Positions 18,173-27,081 of a DNA stretch of 64,000 nucleotides are shown here, piece after piece. Source of the DNA: [Bacillus] enclensis (GTDB taxonomy: Bacteria > Bacillota > Bacilli > Bacillales > Bacillaceae_B); assembly GCF_001456935.1 (NCBI RefSeq), contig NZ_KQ758482.1:186001-250000 (forward strand), written 5' to 3'. The notes under the pieces are model-generated. The model did no database searches. It had not been told where the DNA came from and worked only from the letters and a program-made list of their open reading frames with translations. The translations under genes were made by a program, and so were the position numbers. The stretch's first letter is position 1. Every line of letters begins with the position of its first letter.

Positions 18173-18281
18173 AATATACTCTGATTTTTTTCATTATAAC
18201 ATGTTATAGAATGGTTGAAACAAAACTTGAAATCCCATGTCTAAAGACAAACATTTTAGAGCGGACTCTAAACAACGCTAA

Positions 18282-18532
18282 TGATTTCCGTGCAAGACTT
18301 CGCTTTCCGCGGGTAGCCCGTGAGCCTCCTCGGAGCTAAAGCTCCTGCGGGAAGAAAAGCGGAGGGGCTTTGAAGAGAGGCGGTTGGCATAAGGCGAATC
18401 GGCCACGAAGGCGCTCTTTGCCTTCTTGTGGACGGGTTGACTTATGACATGTGCCTCTAAGCCCCGCAGCTAGACAAGTCTCACATAAGCTACTATTCCC
18501 GCAGGAGTCTTCGTCTTTCACTCCAATCAACC
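18282..18532. repeat. Bacillaceae dispersed intergenic repeat
   Basis: The 250-bp element begins with cttcgctttccgcgggtagc and gtgagcctcctcgg, and ends with cccgcaggagtcttcg and cactccaatcaacc. Its ends are roughly inverted (cctgcggg against cccgcagg). A shorter rearranged copy is at 6256-6355. The rest of the 18173-18607 gap holds nothing else recognisable. Short open frames inside it are not credible genes. Confidence 0.75.
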
Positions 18533-18607
18533 GCTGAATGAGCTAAACCCTAAATGTACAATGAACAAATTAAAAACCAGAACTAATTTATTTCAGCCTC
18601 ATTGCAA

Positions 18608-19372
18608 CTATTTCTTCATCCCAGTATAAACGTAGATTGCATCTCTCAGGAATTCCGCCACACCATCCTGCTCTTTATCATAATAGGCTCTAAAGCGTTC
18701 ATCCGCGACATACATATCTCCGAGACCGGCGTGTGCTTCGCCGCTGTAAGTCGGCCAGTACATGGATATCCACTCTTTATGGAGTTCAGCCGCCTTCTGG
18801 GCCGCATCGCCTGATGGATCCCCGGTTTTGAACGCTTCCGCCAGCGTTCGGTGAATTTCTTCGGCAAGTCTGTTCGCACGCTCGTACTCTTCCTGTGACA
18901 TGTTTTGAAGTTTTGCGTTCGATTGATTAACCGTATCGTCTCCATACTTCTCTCTTACTTCTTTTCCATACTTCCGTTCATTTTCATCAATCATATCTTT
19001 TTTGAAACCTTCGAATTTTTCTTTATCAGACATGGTCATTCTCCCTTCCTTAACGGCAATCGTTTTATCGACATTGGCAATCAGCAGATCGAGCTGTTTT
19101 CTTCTCTCCAGTAATTGTTCCCGGTGTTCGGCCAATGCGCTTGAAATGTCAAAAGCGGGATCTTCAAGAATACCTTTTATTTGGTGAAGCTCAACGCCAA
19201 GTTCCTTGTAAAAGAGTATTTGCTGGAGCTTTTCAATTTCCTTTTCCCCGTAGATCCGGTATCCGGATGAATTGATCCTGGCCGGCTTCAGGATTCCGAT
19301 TTCATCATAATACCTCAAGGTCCTTGTGCTGACGCCTGCTAACTTCCCAAGCTTCTTCACGGTATATTCCAT
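18608..19372 (-). CDS. MerR-family regulator with TipAS effector domain
   Basis: The N-terminal MerR winged helix reads YTVKKLGKLAGVSTRTLRYYDEIGILKPARI...GYRIYGEKEIEKLQQILFYKELG, followed by the dimer coiled-coil. The C-terminal TipAS antibiotic-recognition domain is about residues 130-254 (HKEWISMYWP, GLGDMYVADERFRAYYD). Length and layout match B. subtilis Mta, a multidrug-transporter activator. The ATG at 19372 has AGGAGGTGAGATCA before it; the upstream GTG overlaps the ribosome site. It probably controls itself through the palindrome upstream. Confidence 0.9.
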   Translation of the reverse strand: MEYTVKKLGKLAGVSTRTLRYYDEIGILKPARINSSGYRIYGEKEIEKLQQILFYKELGVELHQIKGILEDPAFDISSALAEHREQLLERRKQLDLLIANVDKTIAVKEGRMTMSDKEKFEGFKKDMIDENERKYGKEVREKYGDDTVNQSNAKLQNMSQEEYERANRLAEEIHRTLAEAFKTGDPSGDAAQKAAELHKEWISMYWPTYSGEAHAGLGDMYVADERFRAYYDKEQDGVAEFLRDAIYVYTGMKK

Positions 19373-19396
19373 TGATCTCACCTCCTGACAATTTCA

Positions 19397-19421
19397 CTTT
19401 ACACGTTGACGCCGCGTAAAG
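19397..19421 (-). promoter_or_regulatory. Putative MerR operator upstream of the TipAS regulator
   Basis: CTTTACACG and CGCGTAAAG form an 8-of-9 inverted repeat centred at 19409, about 25-50 bp before the start codon. MerR regulators bind such palindromes in a stretched promoter spacer. Autoregulation is inferred. Confidence 0.55.
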
Positions 19422-19458
19422 GTAAAGGGGTTTTTTGAAAAAAAACAAATGTTATTCT

Positions 19459-20040
19459 TTAGTCTATCCGTCTATCCGATACTGCATCACATACCATGTC
19501 ATACATTTTCCCGACACCCTCATGTGAGGCTTCGAATGAAAAAGAATCTTCCTTTTGGATACCGAGGGACTGTGCTTCTTCTGCTGCATCTATGTTAGCA
19601 CCCATGAAGATGAAATCCCAGCTGTATTTCTCCTGCTGATGTGTAATCATCCCTTTCACTTTTTCATACGTGTATTCCCGGCTGGCGTTTTCCATGCCGT
19701 CGGTCGTGATGACAAAGATCACCTTGCCGGGCTTTTCACTGTCATCTAAAAGAGACAGGCGCCTGCCTGCTGCTGAAATGGTTTTCCCGACCGCATCTAG
19801 GAGCGCAGTACAGCCCCTCACATAATACTCCTCAGCCGTTAATCTGGCATGCATGGCATCGATCCCGTCCCAGAGAATCTCCGTCTCGTCATCGAACAGG
19901 ACAGTCGTAAGCCTGGTTTCCCCTTCTTTGCACTGTCTGCCGATAAATGCATTAAATCCGCCTATCGTATCGCTTTCCAGACCACCCATGGATCCGCTCC
20001 TGTCCAGCAAGAAAATAATTTCGGTCAGATTCTTATTCAT
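19459..20040 (-). CDS. von Willebrand factor A domain protein
   Basis: The 193-residue protein is a single vWA domain. It shows the MIDAS motif FLLDRSGSMGG (DxSxS) near the start, the conserved Thr in GCTALLDAV, and the Asp in ITTDGMEN, so metal binding should be intact. No signal peptide or anchor is present, indicating a cytoplasmic protein like TerY-type vWA proteins. The ATG at 20040 has the best spacing from GGAGG. It is divergent from a small HTH-like gene. Confidence 0.85.
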   Translation of the reverse strand: MNKNLTEIIFLLDRSGSMGGLESDTIGGFNAFIGRQCKEGETRLTTVLFDDETEILWDGIDAMHARLTAEEYYVRGCTALLDAVGKTISAAGRRLSLLDDSEKPGKVIFVITTDGMENASREYTYEKVKGMITHQQEKYSWDFIFMGANIDAAEEAQSLGIQKEDSFSFEASHEGVGKMYDMVCDAVSDRRID

Positions 20041-20243
20041 GTTCATCTTCCTCCTTTTGGTTCATGATATAATCATAATCAACTACATCCATTATTTGGT
20101 CGCCTGGAAAGCGACATATTAGAAAATCGGAAGTTCCTGTTCGGACCCGCAAGCGTTGGAAGGCCGAGGACATCAGTGATCCGTCTGAAACGGCTAGAGG
20201 AGCCAGGTGCTGGAGCTGTAGATTTAAAAAGGGGGCTTGTCCT

Positions 20244-20735
20244 TTGCTGAAAGAAGAATGGTTAATTGAACTTGAAGAATATCTGAGTCTTCACCTGCAA
20301 GACAGCATCGACTACTACTGTCTTGAAGCTCCCATGGATATTTGCAAGGAAGAGATTGTAACCAGTGAATTGGATGATTTCATCGAAATCAACCGGAAAC
20401 CCCCGTTCAACCAGGTTCTTTTTCAGTATATCGATGAAAAAGGGGTAGGGGACTCTGTGATCTATAAGAAAGCGGGACTTGACCGCAGGCATTTCTCGAA
20501 GATCCGCTCAAACCCGGCTTATCAACCGAAAAAAGCCACCCTCATCTCCCTGGCACTCGCACTTGAACTGAACAGCGATGATACGGAAGATCTGTTGAGT
20601 GCAGCTGGATATTCACTATCAGACAGTGACAAATTCGATTTGATCATCCAGTTCTGCCTGGAGAAGGAGATCTATGACCTTCAATCCGTAAATGAGATAC
20701 TGCATCACTATGGGATAAAACCGCTGAATGTATAA
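20244..20735 (+). CDS. HTH-like protein related to macro-domain C-terminal regions
   Basis: The 163-residue protein has an unrecognised N-terminal 60 residues. From about residue 65 it has KKAGLDRRHFSKIRSNPAYQPKKATLISLALALELNSDDTEDLLSAAGYSLS (a motif span, not a contiguous short site), resembling an XRE-like helical region that I know as the C-terminus of some Firmicute macro-domain proteins. Here no macro domain is attached. Start is TTG behind AAGGGGG. It is divergent from the vWA gene, 200 bp away. Role unknown; DNA or RNA binding is inferred. Confidence 0.65.
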   Translation: MLKEEWLIELEEYLSLHLQDSIDYYCLEAPMDICKEEIVTSELDDFIEINRKPPFNQVLFQYIDEKGVGDSVIYKKAGLDRRHFSKIRSNPAYQPKKATLISLALALELNSDDTEDLLSAAGYSLSDSDKFDLIIQFCLEKEIYDLQSVNEILHHYGIKPLNV

Positions 20736-20742
20736 AACTGAA

Positions 20743-20773
20743 AGAAGGCAAGTCCCCTTGAGACTTGCCTTCT
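20743..20773. terminator. Bidirectional terminator between convergent genes
   Basis: agaaggcaagtc pairs perfectly with gacttgccttct. It lies between the stops of the HTH-like gene and the AraC/GyrI gene. Confidence 0.8.
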
Positions 20774-20777
20774 CCAT

Positions 20778-21650
20778 TTATCTCTTTCTGACAGGTATCC
20801 AGATTTCACTCTTAAACTCAGGGGAGCTGGTGTCTTTACTTTCGTTCCAGAGGATTTCCGGGCCTTCTGCCTGTTCATAGTTCGAAGATGGAAACCATTC
20901 TGAATAGATGCGTCCCCATACGTTTTGAAGCGTGTCCGGGAATGGGCCGGCGGCTTCAAATACTGCCCATGTCAGGGCAGGAACCTCAAGCTTCTCAAAA
21001 TGGTCCGGACATTCTTTCACCGTGGCTGCGCCGATGTAATGATCGAGTTCTCCCTTCTCTTCCATCCGGCCTTCGGAGAAGTTCGCTGAGGCGCTGATGA
21101 TACCGGATGGCTCAGTGTCAGACAAATTCTTCATTTCTTTTATCATTTCTTCATTCAAGCTGCTCCACATGGACGCGATTTCCGGGTTGACCCCGCTGAA
21201 TTGAAGGGGGACCCGCTTCTTTATTCCTGCAATGCGAAAGGCTTCTTTTTCCACGATACGATAATTCATTTCTTTCCCTCCATGTATGGTTAATTGGAAG
21301 GTCATCTTTGGAAAGGCTTTGAGGGCATTCCGGTCTTCCCTTGCTGCAGTGGGTGTGCACCCATGATACTCCTTGAATGCCCGCGTGAAGGAGTCGGCAG
21401 ATCGGTATCCGAATTTCACGGCTGTATCGATCACCTTCACGTGCTGATCTCTCAGCTCCTGGGCAGCCAGAGTCAAACGCCTGCACCGGATGTATTCTGA
21501 CAGGCTGACGCCTGACAAGTAAGAGAACATCCGCTGGAAATGATATTCAGAACAGACCGCACGCCTCGCGATTTCCTTCATATCAATTTCTCCTGACAAA
21601 TTCTCTTCTATATAACTCAAAGCCTCATTCATTTTCTGCAGTGAATCCAA
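20778..21650 (-). CDS. AraC-family regulator with GyrI-like effector domain
   Basis: The N-terminal 100 residues are two AraC helix-turn-helix motifs ([25 protein letters not shown]..., [28 protein letters not shown]). The rest is a GyrI-like small-molecule-binding domain ([21 protein letters not shown], ending KSEIWIPV), as in the Rob/BltR class of drug-sensing regulators. AAAGGAGG precedes a TTG at 21650, which is better than upstream in-frame ATGs. Target genes are not evident nearby. Confidence 0.88.
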   Translation of the reverse strand: MDSLQKMNEALSYIEENLSGEIDMKEIARRAVCSEYHFQRMFSYLSGVSLSEYIRCRRLTLAAQELRDQHVKVIDTAVKFGYRSADSFTRAFKEYHGCTPTAAREDRNALKAFPKMTFQLTIHGGKEMNYRIVEKEAFRIAGIKKRVPLQFSGVNPEIASMWSSLNEEMIKEMKNLSDTEPSGIISASANFSEGRMEEKGELDHYIGAATVKECPDHFEKLEVPALTWAVFEAAGPFPDTLQNVWGRIYSEWFPSSNYEQAEGPEILWNESKDTSSPEFKSEIWIPVRKR

Positions 21651-21916
21651 ATGAATAACCTCCTTTACATCCATAGAATAACAGGGTTTTGAAAGGACCA
21701 CCCGACAGTTCATGCCGGTTTTTGCAGGGCTCTCCTATCATTTGTTCTTCATCATATATTTCTCACTATAATAGATAGAAATTCAAATCGTGAAGGAAAA
21801 CCCGGAAAAATTCTAGACTAATAATTTCATTATACAACTACCTCTTTTCGACAATTTACGCTATGATGATATAGTTTAGTAATTTAAATTAAGATGTATG
21901 TGGAGGTTTAAACGAA

Positions 21917-22534
21917 ATGGTTTTCAAGAAAAAAGACAAGTTCGCCATTCTTTTGAGCAGCATTGCGGGTAATTTAAAGGAAGGTGCCCATTATTTCGCA
22001 GACTATAAAATCACGAATATCACTGATTTAAAAACCTTTTCCGGCCATATGAAGGAACTTGAAACAAAGGGTGACAGTTTTGTCCATGATGTAATCAAGG
22101 ATTTGAACAAAGTCTTTATCACACCGATTGAACGCGAGGATATCCTTGCGCTTGCAATGAGTATGGACGATGTATTGGACGGCCTTGAGCATACTGCTGC
22201 CATGTTCGAAATGTACAGTATCACACAAGCAGATGAATATATGCTGAAATTCGTGGCAGCCATCCGTCAATGCAGTGATGAAATCGAAGCCGCCGTCGAA
22301 CTGCTGTCAACGAAAAAGTGGACACAGGTGCGCGAGCATTCCATCAAGATCAAAGATTTGGAGTCTAAGTGTGACGGGATCCTCAGACAATCCATCAAGC
22401 ATCTGTTCAACACTGAAAAAGACCCGATCCGCATCATCCAATATAAAGAGATATATGAAGAGCTCGAACAGGTTGCAGATTACTGCCAGCATGTAGCCAA
22501 TACATTCGAAGCAATCATCATGAAGAATGCGTAA
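21917..22534 (+). CDS. DUF47/PhoU-like Pit accessory protein
   Basis: The 205-residue all-helical protein belongs to the DUF47 family (YkaA in B. subtilis): MVFKKKDKFAILLSSIAGNLKEGAHYF, HDVIKDLNKVFITPIEREDILALAMSMDDVLDGLE, YKEIYEELEQVADYCQHVANTFE. It is 15 bp upstream of the pit gene and almost certainly co-transcribed. The family modulates Pit phosphate transport. TGTGGAGG precedes the ATG. Confidence 0.92.
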   Translation: MVFKKKDKFAILLSSIAGNLKEGAHYFADYKITNITDLKTFSGHMKELETKGDSFVHDVIKDLNKVFITPIEREDILALAMSMDDVLDGLEHTAAMFEMYSITQADEYMLKFVAAIRQCSDEIEAAVELLSTKKWTQVREHSIKIKDLESKCDGILRQSIKHLFNTEKDPIRIIQYKEIYEELEQVADYCQHVANTFEAIIMKNA

Positions 22535-22549
22535 GGAGCGTAATCACGT

Positions 22550-23548
22550 ATGGATACAGTTTTAATTTTAACGCTTCTCATCGTGGTCGCTGCCCTGGCA
22601 TTTGATTTCATTAACGGATTCCATGACACGGCCAATGCCATTGCGACTTCCGTCTCGACCAAAGCGTTGAAGCCGAGACATGCCATCATACTTGCTGCCG
22701 GGATGAATTTCGTAGGAGCGATGACATTTACAGGAGTGGCCAAGACGATCACGAAGGATATTGTCGACCCGTTCACACTGCAAAACGGGACAACCGTTAT
22801 TCTGGCCGCCCTTCTTGCAGCGATCGCCTGGAACCTCATCACATGGTATTACGGCATCCCAAGCAGTTCATCCCACGCCCTGATCGGTTCAATTGCAGGG
22901 GCTGCCATTGCGGCAGCAGGCTTTAGTGCACTGAATTACAGCGGCTTCATCAAGATCATTCAGGCCCTGCTCTTTTCACCGATCTTGGCTTTCGTCATTG
23001 GATTCATTATTTACAGCATCTTCAAAGTGGTATTTAAGAACAGCAACCTGGCGAAAACAAACCGGAACTTCCGTTTCATCCAGATTGCGACTGCAGCCCT
23101 CCAGTCGTTTACACACGGGACAAATGATGCCCAGAAGGCGATGGGAATCATCACGATGGCCCTGATTGTAAACAATTATCAAACGTCCGATGACATCCAG
23201 ACCTGGGTTCAGTTCTCCTGTGCCCTTGCGATGGGACTCGGAACGTCAATCGGCGGCTGGAAGATCATCAAGACCGTCGGAGGAAAAATCATGAAGATCC
23301 GTCCGGTCAACGGAGTGGCTGCCGACTTGACGGGCGCTGCCGTTATTTTCGGGGCTACCGCCATCCATCTGCCAGTCAGTACGACACATGTCATTTCCTC
23401 TTCTATCCTGGGAGTGGGTTCGGCTCACAGATTGAGAGGGGTTAAATGGGGCACCGCACAGAGAATGCTGATTACATGGGTGATCACCCTGCCGATTTCT
23501 GCATCCCTTGCAGCTGTCATTTACTATTTATTGAATCTGTTCTTTTAA
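22550..23548 (+). CDS. pit: Low-affinity inorganic phosphate transporter Pit
   Basis: The 332-residue PiT-family symporter carries the two inverted signature repeats, FDFINGFHDTANAIATSVST near the N-terminus and TALQSFTHGTNDAQKAMGII in the middle, the PSSSHALIGS motif and its partner VSTTHVISSSILG. About ten membrane helices are visible. It imports phosphate (as metal-phosphate) with protons. A repeat element follows immediately after the stop codon, then a strong terminator. Confidence 0.95.
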   Translation: MDTVLILTLLIVVAALAFDFINGFHDTANAIATSVSTKALKPRHAIILAAGMNFVGAMTFTGVAKTITKDIVDPFTLQNGTTVILAALLAAIAWNLITWYYGIPSSSSHALIGSIAGAAIAAAGFSALNYSGFIKIIQALLFSPILAFVIGFIIYSIFKVVFKNSNLAKTNRNFRFIQIATAALQSFTHGTNDAQKAMGIITMALIVNNYQTSDDIQTWVQFSCALAMGLGTSIGGWKIIKTVGGKIMKIRPVNGVAADLTGAAVIFGATAIHLPVSTTHVISSSILGVGSAHRLRGVKWGTAQRMLITWVITLPISASLAAVIYYLLNLFF

Positions 23549-23549
23549 T

Positions 23550-23706
23550 AAGGCTCTTTTCGCATATTTTGCTGCTATGAACAATAGAGAATAGCTGAAC
23601 TTGGGTATTTCCGGCTTGTTCGTACTTCTAAAAGACCACGGTCACCAGCTAAATTAAGTCCGCAAGCCGTTGTACGTAAGAAACAATCTTTAAGAAAACA
23701 GTCTTT
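23550..23706 (+). repeat. MITE-like intergenic repeat, copy A
   Basis: This 157-bp element starts one base after the pit stop. It runs from aaggctcttttcgcat through cttgggtatttcc to caatctttaagaaaacagtc. It is an inverted, diverged copy of 39537-39713, and the ends are imperfect inverted repeats (AAAG-CTCTTTTC against AAAGGCTGTTTTC). No protein is encoded. Confidence 0.7.
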
Positions 23707-23713
23707 AATCACA

Positions 23714-23753
23714 AAAAGGTCTGTCCTTCAACTTGTTGAAGGACAGACCTTTT
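23714..23753. terminator. Bidirectional terminator between pit and des
   Basis: aaaggtctgtccttcaac pairs with gttgaaggacagaccttt with almost no loop, flanked by A-run and T-run. It serves pit on the plus strand and des on the minus strand. Confidence 0.88.
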
Positions 23754-23759
23754 ATTTGT

Positions 23760-24785
23760 TTACAGTTCAGGCTTTGCCTGTGTGGAAATGCTCGTTTTCG
23801 GAAGCGATTTGACCTCCCTGAAACTGACGAAATTCTTTCTGTCTTCGTCCCATAAACGGAATTTGAGCGATGTCAGGCTCGTTGCCAAAGTGATTGTCGG
23901 CACATGCTGAAGCTCAGGGATGCTGTTATGCGTCTCTTCCAGCCTGTAGTTCGGCACTCTCGGGCTTAAATGGTGAATATGGTGATAACCGATATTACCA
24001 GTCAGGAACTGAAGGACCTTCGGAAGCTTGTAGTAAGAGCTCCCTTCCACTGCGGCCAGCACATATTCCCACTCTTTGTCTTCTTCAAAATATGAATCTT
24101 CAAACGTATGCTGAACGTAGAACAGCCAAATTCCGGCTGCACCTGAGATCATGAAGATCGATCCTTGTACGATCAGGAACTGCTGCCAGCCGACTGTCAC
24201 ACACATAATAGCTGCGGCTGCAGCGATCAGTACGTTGACTAGATACGTGTTTTTGCGTTCTTTTTTCCTGGCGTTCTTGCGGTTGAAACGATTTTTGATC
24301 AGGAAGACCCAGATCGGTCCCAAGACAAACATGACGATCGGATTGCGGTAGAATCGATAAGCCAGGCGCAATTTAAGCGGAGCTGCCTTGTATTCATCGA
24401 CCGTCAGCGTCCAGATGTCACCGGTGCCGCGCTTATCCAGGTTGCCGCTTGTGGCATGGTGGACGGTATGATCGTGTCCCCATTGATCAAACGGAAACAG
24501 TGTGAGGACGCCCATTGCGGTACCCACAATCCGGTTCGTGCGGCGGCTCTTGAAGAAATTATAATGCGTACAGTCATGGAAGATGATGAAGATCCTTGTC
24601 AAGAATCCCGCAGCGATCACCATCGGCACTAAAGCAAGCCAATACGATACGGAAAGACTCTGATAGGCAAGAACCCATAAAATAATAAACGGTATCACCG
24701 TATTGATTAGCTGCAATATACTTTCTTTTGTTGTCCCTTTTTCAAAAGGTGCTACTTGTTTTTTCAATGTTTTAAGATTTGTCAT
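23760..24785 (-). CDS. des: Acyl-lipid fatty-acid desaturase Des
   Basis: The 341-residue membrane protein has the three His boxes of acyl-lipid desaturases: HDCTH, HTVHH and HHIHH, and the Bacillus-specific SGNLDKRGTGDIW. It closely resembles B. subtilis Des (delta-5 desaturase), which introduces double bonds into membrane lipids after cold shock. The ATG at 24785 lies 9 nt after AAGGGGA; the in-frame ATG seven codons earlier overlaps it. A DesR-like operator lies upstream, but desK and desR are not adjacent. Confidence 0.94.
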   Translation of the reverse strand: MTNLKTLKKQVAPFEKGTTKESILQLINTVIPFIILWVLAYQSLSVSYWLALVPMVIAAGFLTRIFIIFHDCTHYNFFKSRRTNRIVGTAMGVLTLFPFDQWGHDHTVHHATSGNLDKRGTGDIWTLTVDEYKAAPLKLRLAYRFYRNPIVMFVLGPIWVFLIKNRFNRKNARKKERKNTYLVNVLIAAAAAIMCVTVGWQQFLIVQGSIFMISGAAGIWLFYVQHTFEDSYFEEDKEWEYVLAAVEGSSYYKLPKVLQFLTGNIGYHHIHHLSPRVPNYRLEETHNSIPELQHVPTITLATSLTSLKFRLWDEDRKNFVSFREVKSLPKTSISTQAKPEL

Positions 24786-24856
24786 TTGTTCAGATCCCCT
24801 TTTCATTGGGTTGTAAGAACAACTATATAGGAAGCAGTAACATATTTTTAGTAGTA

Positions 24857-24888
24857 GGTGTCATAGCCTCGGTATGACAAGTGTCATA
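24857..24888 (-). promoter_or_regulatory. DesR-like operator upstream of des
   Basis: TATGACA-AG-TGTCATA (24873-24888) is a perfect inverted repeat, and an extra half-site GGTGTCATA lies at 24857-24865. B. subtilis des is activated by DesR binding tandem TCATGAC-type sites in the same position. Cold activation is inferred. Confidence 0.7.
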
Positions 24889-24908
24889 TATTGATTGATT
24901 TCACACAC

Positions 24909-24963
24909 AAAAAAACGCCTGATCCCAGTTGTAGTCATGCTTTAGCATGCCCGGGATCAGGCG
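24909..24963 (-). terminator. Terminator downstream of the kinase-like gene
   Basis: cgcctgatccc (24916-24926) pairs with gggatcaggcg (24953-24963) and an inner gcatg stem adds stability; the minus strand then has seven T residues. The 200 bp between it and the gene at 25161 hold nothing recognisable. Confidence 0.75.
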
Positions 24964-25160
24964 GGTTAAATCGGAAAAACAGTTGATTTTTATAAGGCTT
25001 CCCATCTTGATCAGGAATTCGTGTAAATCTGAGATATGAGTAAATTTATATGAAAAACCATAGCTGGTCGGCGTTTTCCTATTTTCCGATTTTTTTCGGG
25101 AAAAGTCTTAAGGCGGTACTGTAGTTATAATCGACAGCGAAGCGCCTCTCTATAGTCATC

Positions 25161-25826
25161 TTATCGAAACGAAGTGAATTTCAGCACAATCTTCATGAAT
25201 TCCTCATAGGACGAATTCCACTGGTTGTACCATTTACGGACGGTTTCGACTAGCCAGAACGGGACCGCTTTCCCGTCAATCAGCTGATAGTAATCCTCAT
25301 AGCCCTTTTTCAGATGCTCCCAGCGGAAATCGTTTCCGGGAAGGACGTATTCGGATACATCGATGATCTTCGCCCGTCCGTCTTTCATGAGGATGTTTTT
25401 CAAATGGATGTCGCGGGGGTTCAGGCCCTTTTCACGAACATAATCCCGGGCAGCTTCCACATCTTCCACGACCTGCCAGGGGATATGGACACCTTGGAGG
25501 ATGCAGTCGAAGAGTGTGATACCTTCTTCATAACTCAGGACGAGAAAGGTATCATTGGCAGCATAACAGGTGGAGAAATAAGGTGAATCCCCGATCATGC
25601 TGTAAACCTCTTCCTCTATCTTTATTTTGTCAGCCTTTTCTTCTGCATACACTTTAAAAGCAAATTGTGGAACATCGAGATGCTGGAAAACAGCCGCGTC
25701 CGTCCCCACTCCGATACAGCGGAGGCGGTCATGTCCACCCGCGATCGTGACTGGTTCATTATTTGGATGGGACGTGACAGTCACCTCGGATAAAGAATCA
25801 ATTGCAGCTTCCCACTTCTGATTCAT
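25161..25826 (-). CDS. Protein-kinase-like protein (YrzF-like)
   Basis: The 221-residue protein has the outline of a minimal kinase: IGVGTDAAVFQH (glycine-loop region), FAFKVY (ATP-binding Lys), RDIHLKNILMKDG (catalytic loop in place of HRDxKxxN) and KIIDVSEY (metal-binding Asp in place of DFG). It resembles B. subtilis YrzF/YbdM. Substrate unknown. The catalytic residues look preserved, so activity is possible. GAGGAGAGAATGAC precedes the ATG. Confidence 0.72.
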   Translation of the reverse strand: MNQKWEAAIDSLSEVTVTSHPNNEPVTIAGGHDRLRCIGVGTDAAVFQHLDVPQFAFKVYAEEKADKIKIEEEVYSMIGDSPYFSTCYAANDTFLVLSYEEGITLFDCILQGVHIPWQVVEDVEAARDYVREKGLNPRDIHLKNILMKDGRAKIIDVSEYVLPGNDFRWEHLKKGYEDYYQLIDGKAVPFWLVETVRKWYNQWNSSYEEFMKIVLKFTSFR

Positions 25827-25949
25827 GTCATTCTCTCCTCATACAAATTGCTTTCTTTGTTATTCGCACAAATATAGCATGTATCAAAAGGAAACTCCAA
25901 CTATAGCCTATTAGTAATTTTTATCAGTCATTCCTGTTTCAGGCCGTAC

Positions 25950-26894
25950 CTATTCACAGACAATAACCTGACGGACAAAATTCGCTTTCGTGACCTCGCA
26001 GCGGTCCGTAATTGTGAACCCGGCTTCATGTATGACGGGATCGACATCCTCGACGGTGACGATGACCGCCTTATCAGCAAACCGCCTTGCACTCTGAAGC
26101 ATTTCAAGCTGCTCCTCCACTGTGATGACGGAACATAGATTATAAGGAAGATCGATGATGGCCGCGTCGTAATGCCCGGTCACTTCGCGTATGTCCCTAA
26201 GCGTCACTTCGCCCTCGAGGCCAAAATGTTCGATGTTCTCCCTCACTCCTGTTAGGATCAGAGGGTTCCGGTCGCTTCCGACGATATCAATCCCCATCGA
26301 TAACGCCTCCACGAGAACCGTCCCGATGCCGCAGCATGGGTCGATCAGTTTGATCCCGTCCGTTTTAGGAGCGGCAATATTGACGACCGCCCTTGCGACG
26401 CGTGTCCCGAGTGCCGTTGAATAGCTGTGCGGTTTCCGCTGATGATGCAGCCAAACCGCTTCGTTCTTGGCATACTCCCCGAGGATCCAGCGCTCACCGA
26501 TGTTCATGATGCCCAACCATACACTGGGATTGACAAGGTCCGCTTCACCCTTGAAATGAAGGCCGACACTTTTTTCTATGTGCCGGAGTTTTTTGAAACC
26601 GACTCTCTCTTGATCGGGGTTTTGGACAAATACGATTTTGAAGCCATCGAATGAATCCAATTTCTTCACTTCTTCTATCAATTCTTCTATACTTCCACCC
26701 TCGCAGATAACCCCGAGTCTCTCTTTTATGAACGGGCTTCTGCTTGGGTCGATTTCATAAGAGCTTTCAACAATATCCGATTGGGAGTCCACACCGAATA
26801 AAGCCCGCCTCTCCAAAGCGCATAAGCCTTCTTCATTTGGTTCCCAGGTAAAAGTATATATATATGAACTTGGTACGATTGTTAATGTTTTCAT
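25950..26894 (-). CDS. TRM11-family SAM-dependent RNA methyltransferase
   Basis: The C-terminal Rossmann domain has LIDPCCGIGTVLVEAL (SAM-binding motif I), VGSDRNPLILTGVREN, and the catalytic IIDLPYNL, matching Trm11/Trm14-like N2-guanine methyltransferases. The N-terminal 150 residues are strand-rich and may bind RNA. The frame opens at 26954, but GGAG before the ATG at 26894 gives the natural start MKTLTIVPSSYIYTF. Substrate, probably tRNA, is inferred from family. Confidence 0.82.
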   Translation of the reverse strand: MKTLTIVPSSYIYTFTWEPNEEGLCALERRALFGVDSQSDIVESSYEIDPSRSPFIKERLGVICEGGSIEELIEEVKKLDSFDGFKIVFVQNPDQERVGFKKLRHIEKSVGLHFKGEADLVNPSVWLGIMNIGERWILGEYAKNEAVWLHHQRKPHSYSTALGTRVARAVVNIAAPKTDGIKLIDPCCGIGTVLVEALSMGIDIVGSDRNPLILTGVRENIEHFGLEGEVTLRDIREVTGHYDAAIIDLPYNLCSVITVEEQLEMLQSARRFADKAVIVTVEDVDPVIHEAGFTITDRCEVTKANFVRQVIVCE

Positions 26895-26973
26895 AAATTC
26901 ATCTCCGTGTGATTCGTTAATTTCCTCAAAGCTGCTATTTCTCCATTGTACCATCCTTGTAAACTACCGTCTT

Positions 26974-27025
26974 AAAGGCCCGTCCGTTGATGCATCAATG
27001 CGTCACTTCATTGAGGGACGGACTT
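26974..27025. repeat. GGCCCGTCCC palindrome family, copy 2
   Basis: aaaggcccgtccgttga...tgagggacggacttt forms a stem, with loop tgcatcaatgcgtca resembling copies 3 and 4. It lies between two divergent genes, upstream of nei, so it is not a terminator of either. Confidence 0.7.
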
Positions 27026-27081
27026 TCAGGGATTACATCATGTTAAATCAGGGAACTTCTATATTAAAAGGAGGAGAATGT

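Noticed and set aside
18336-18530. 64-codon open frame in the dispersed repeat
   Set aside because: It lies wholly within a non-coding repeat whose other copy does not preserve the frame.
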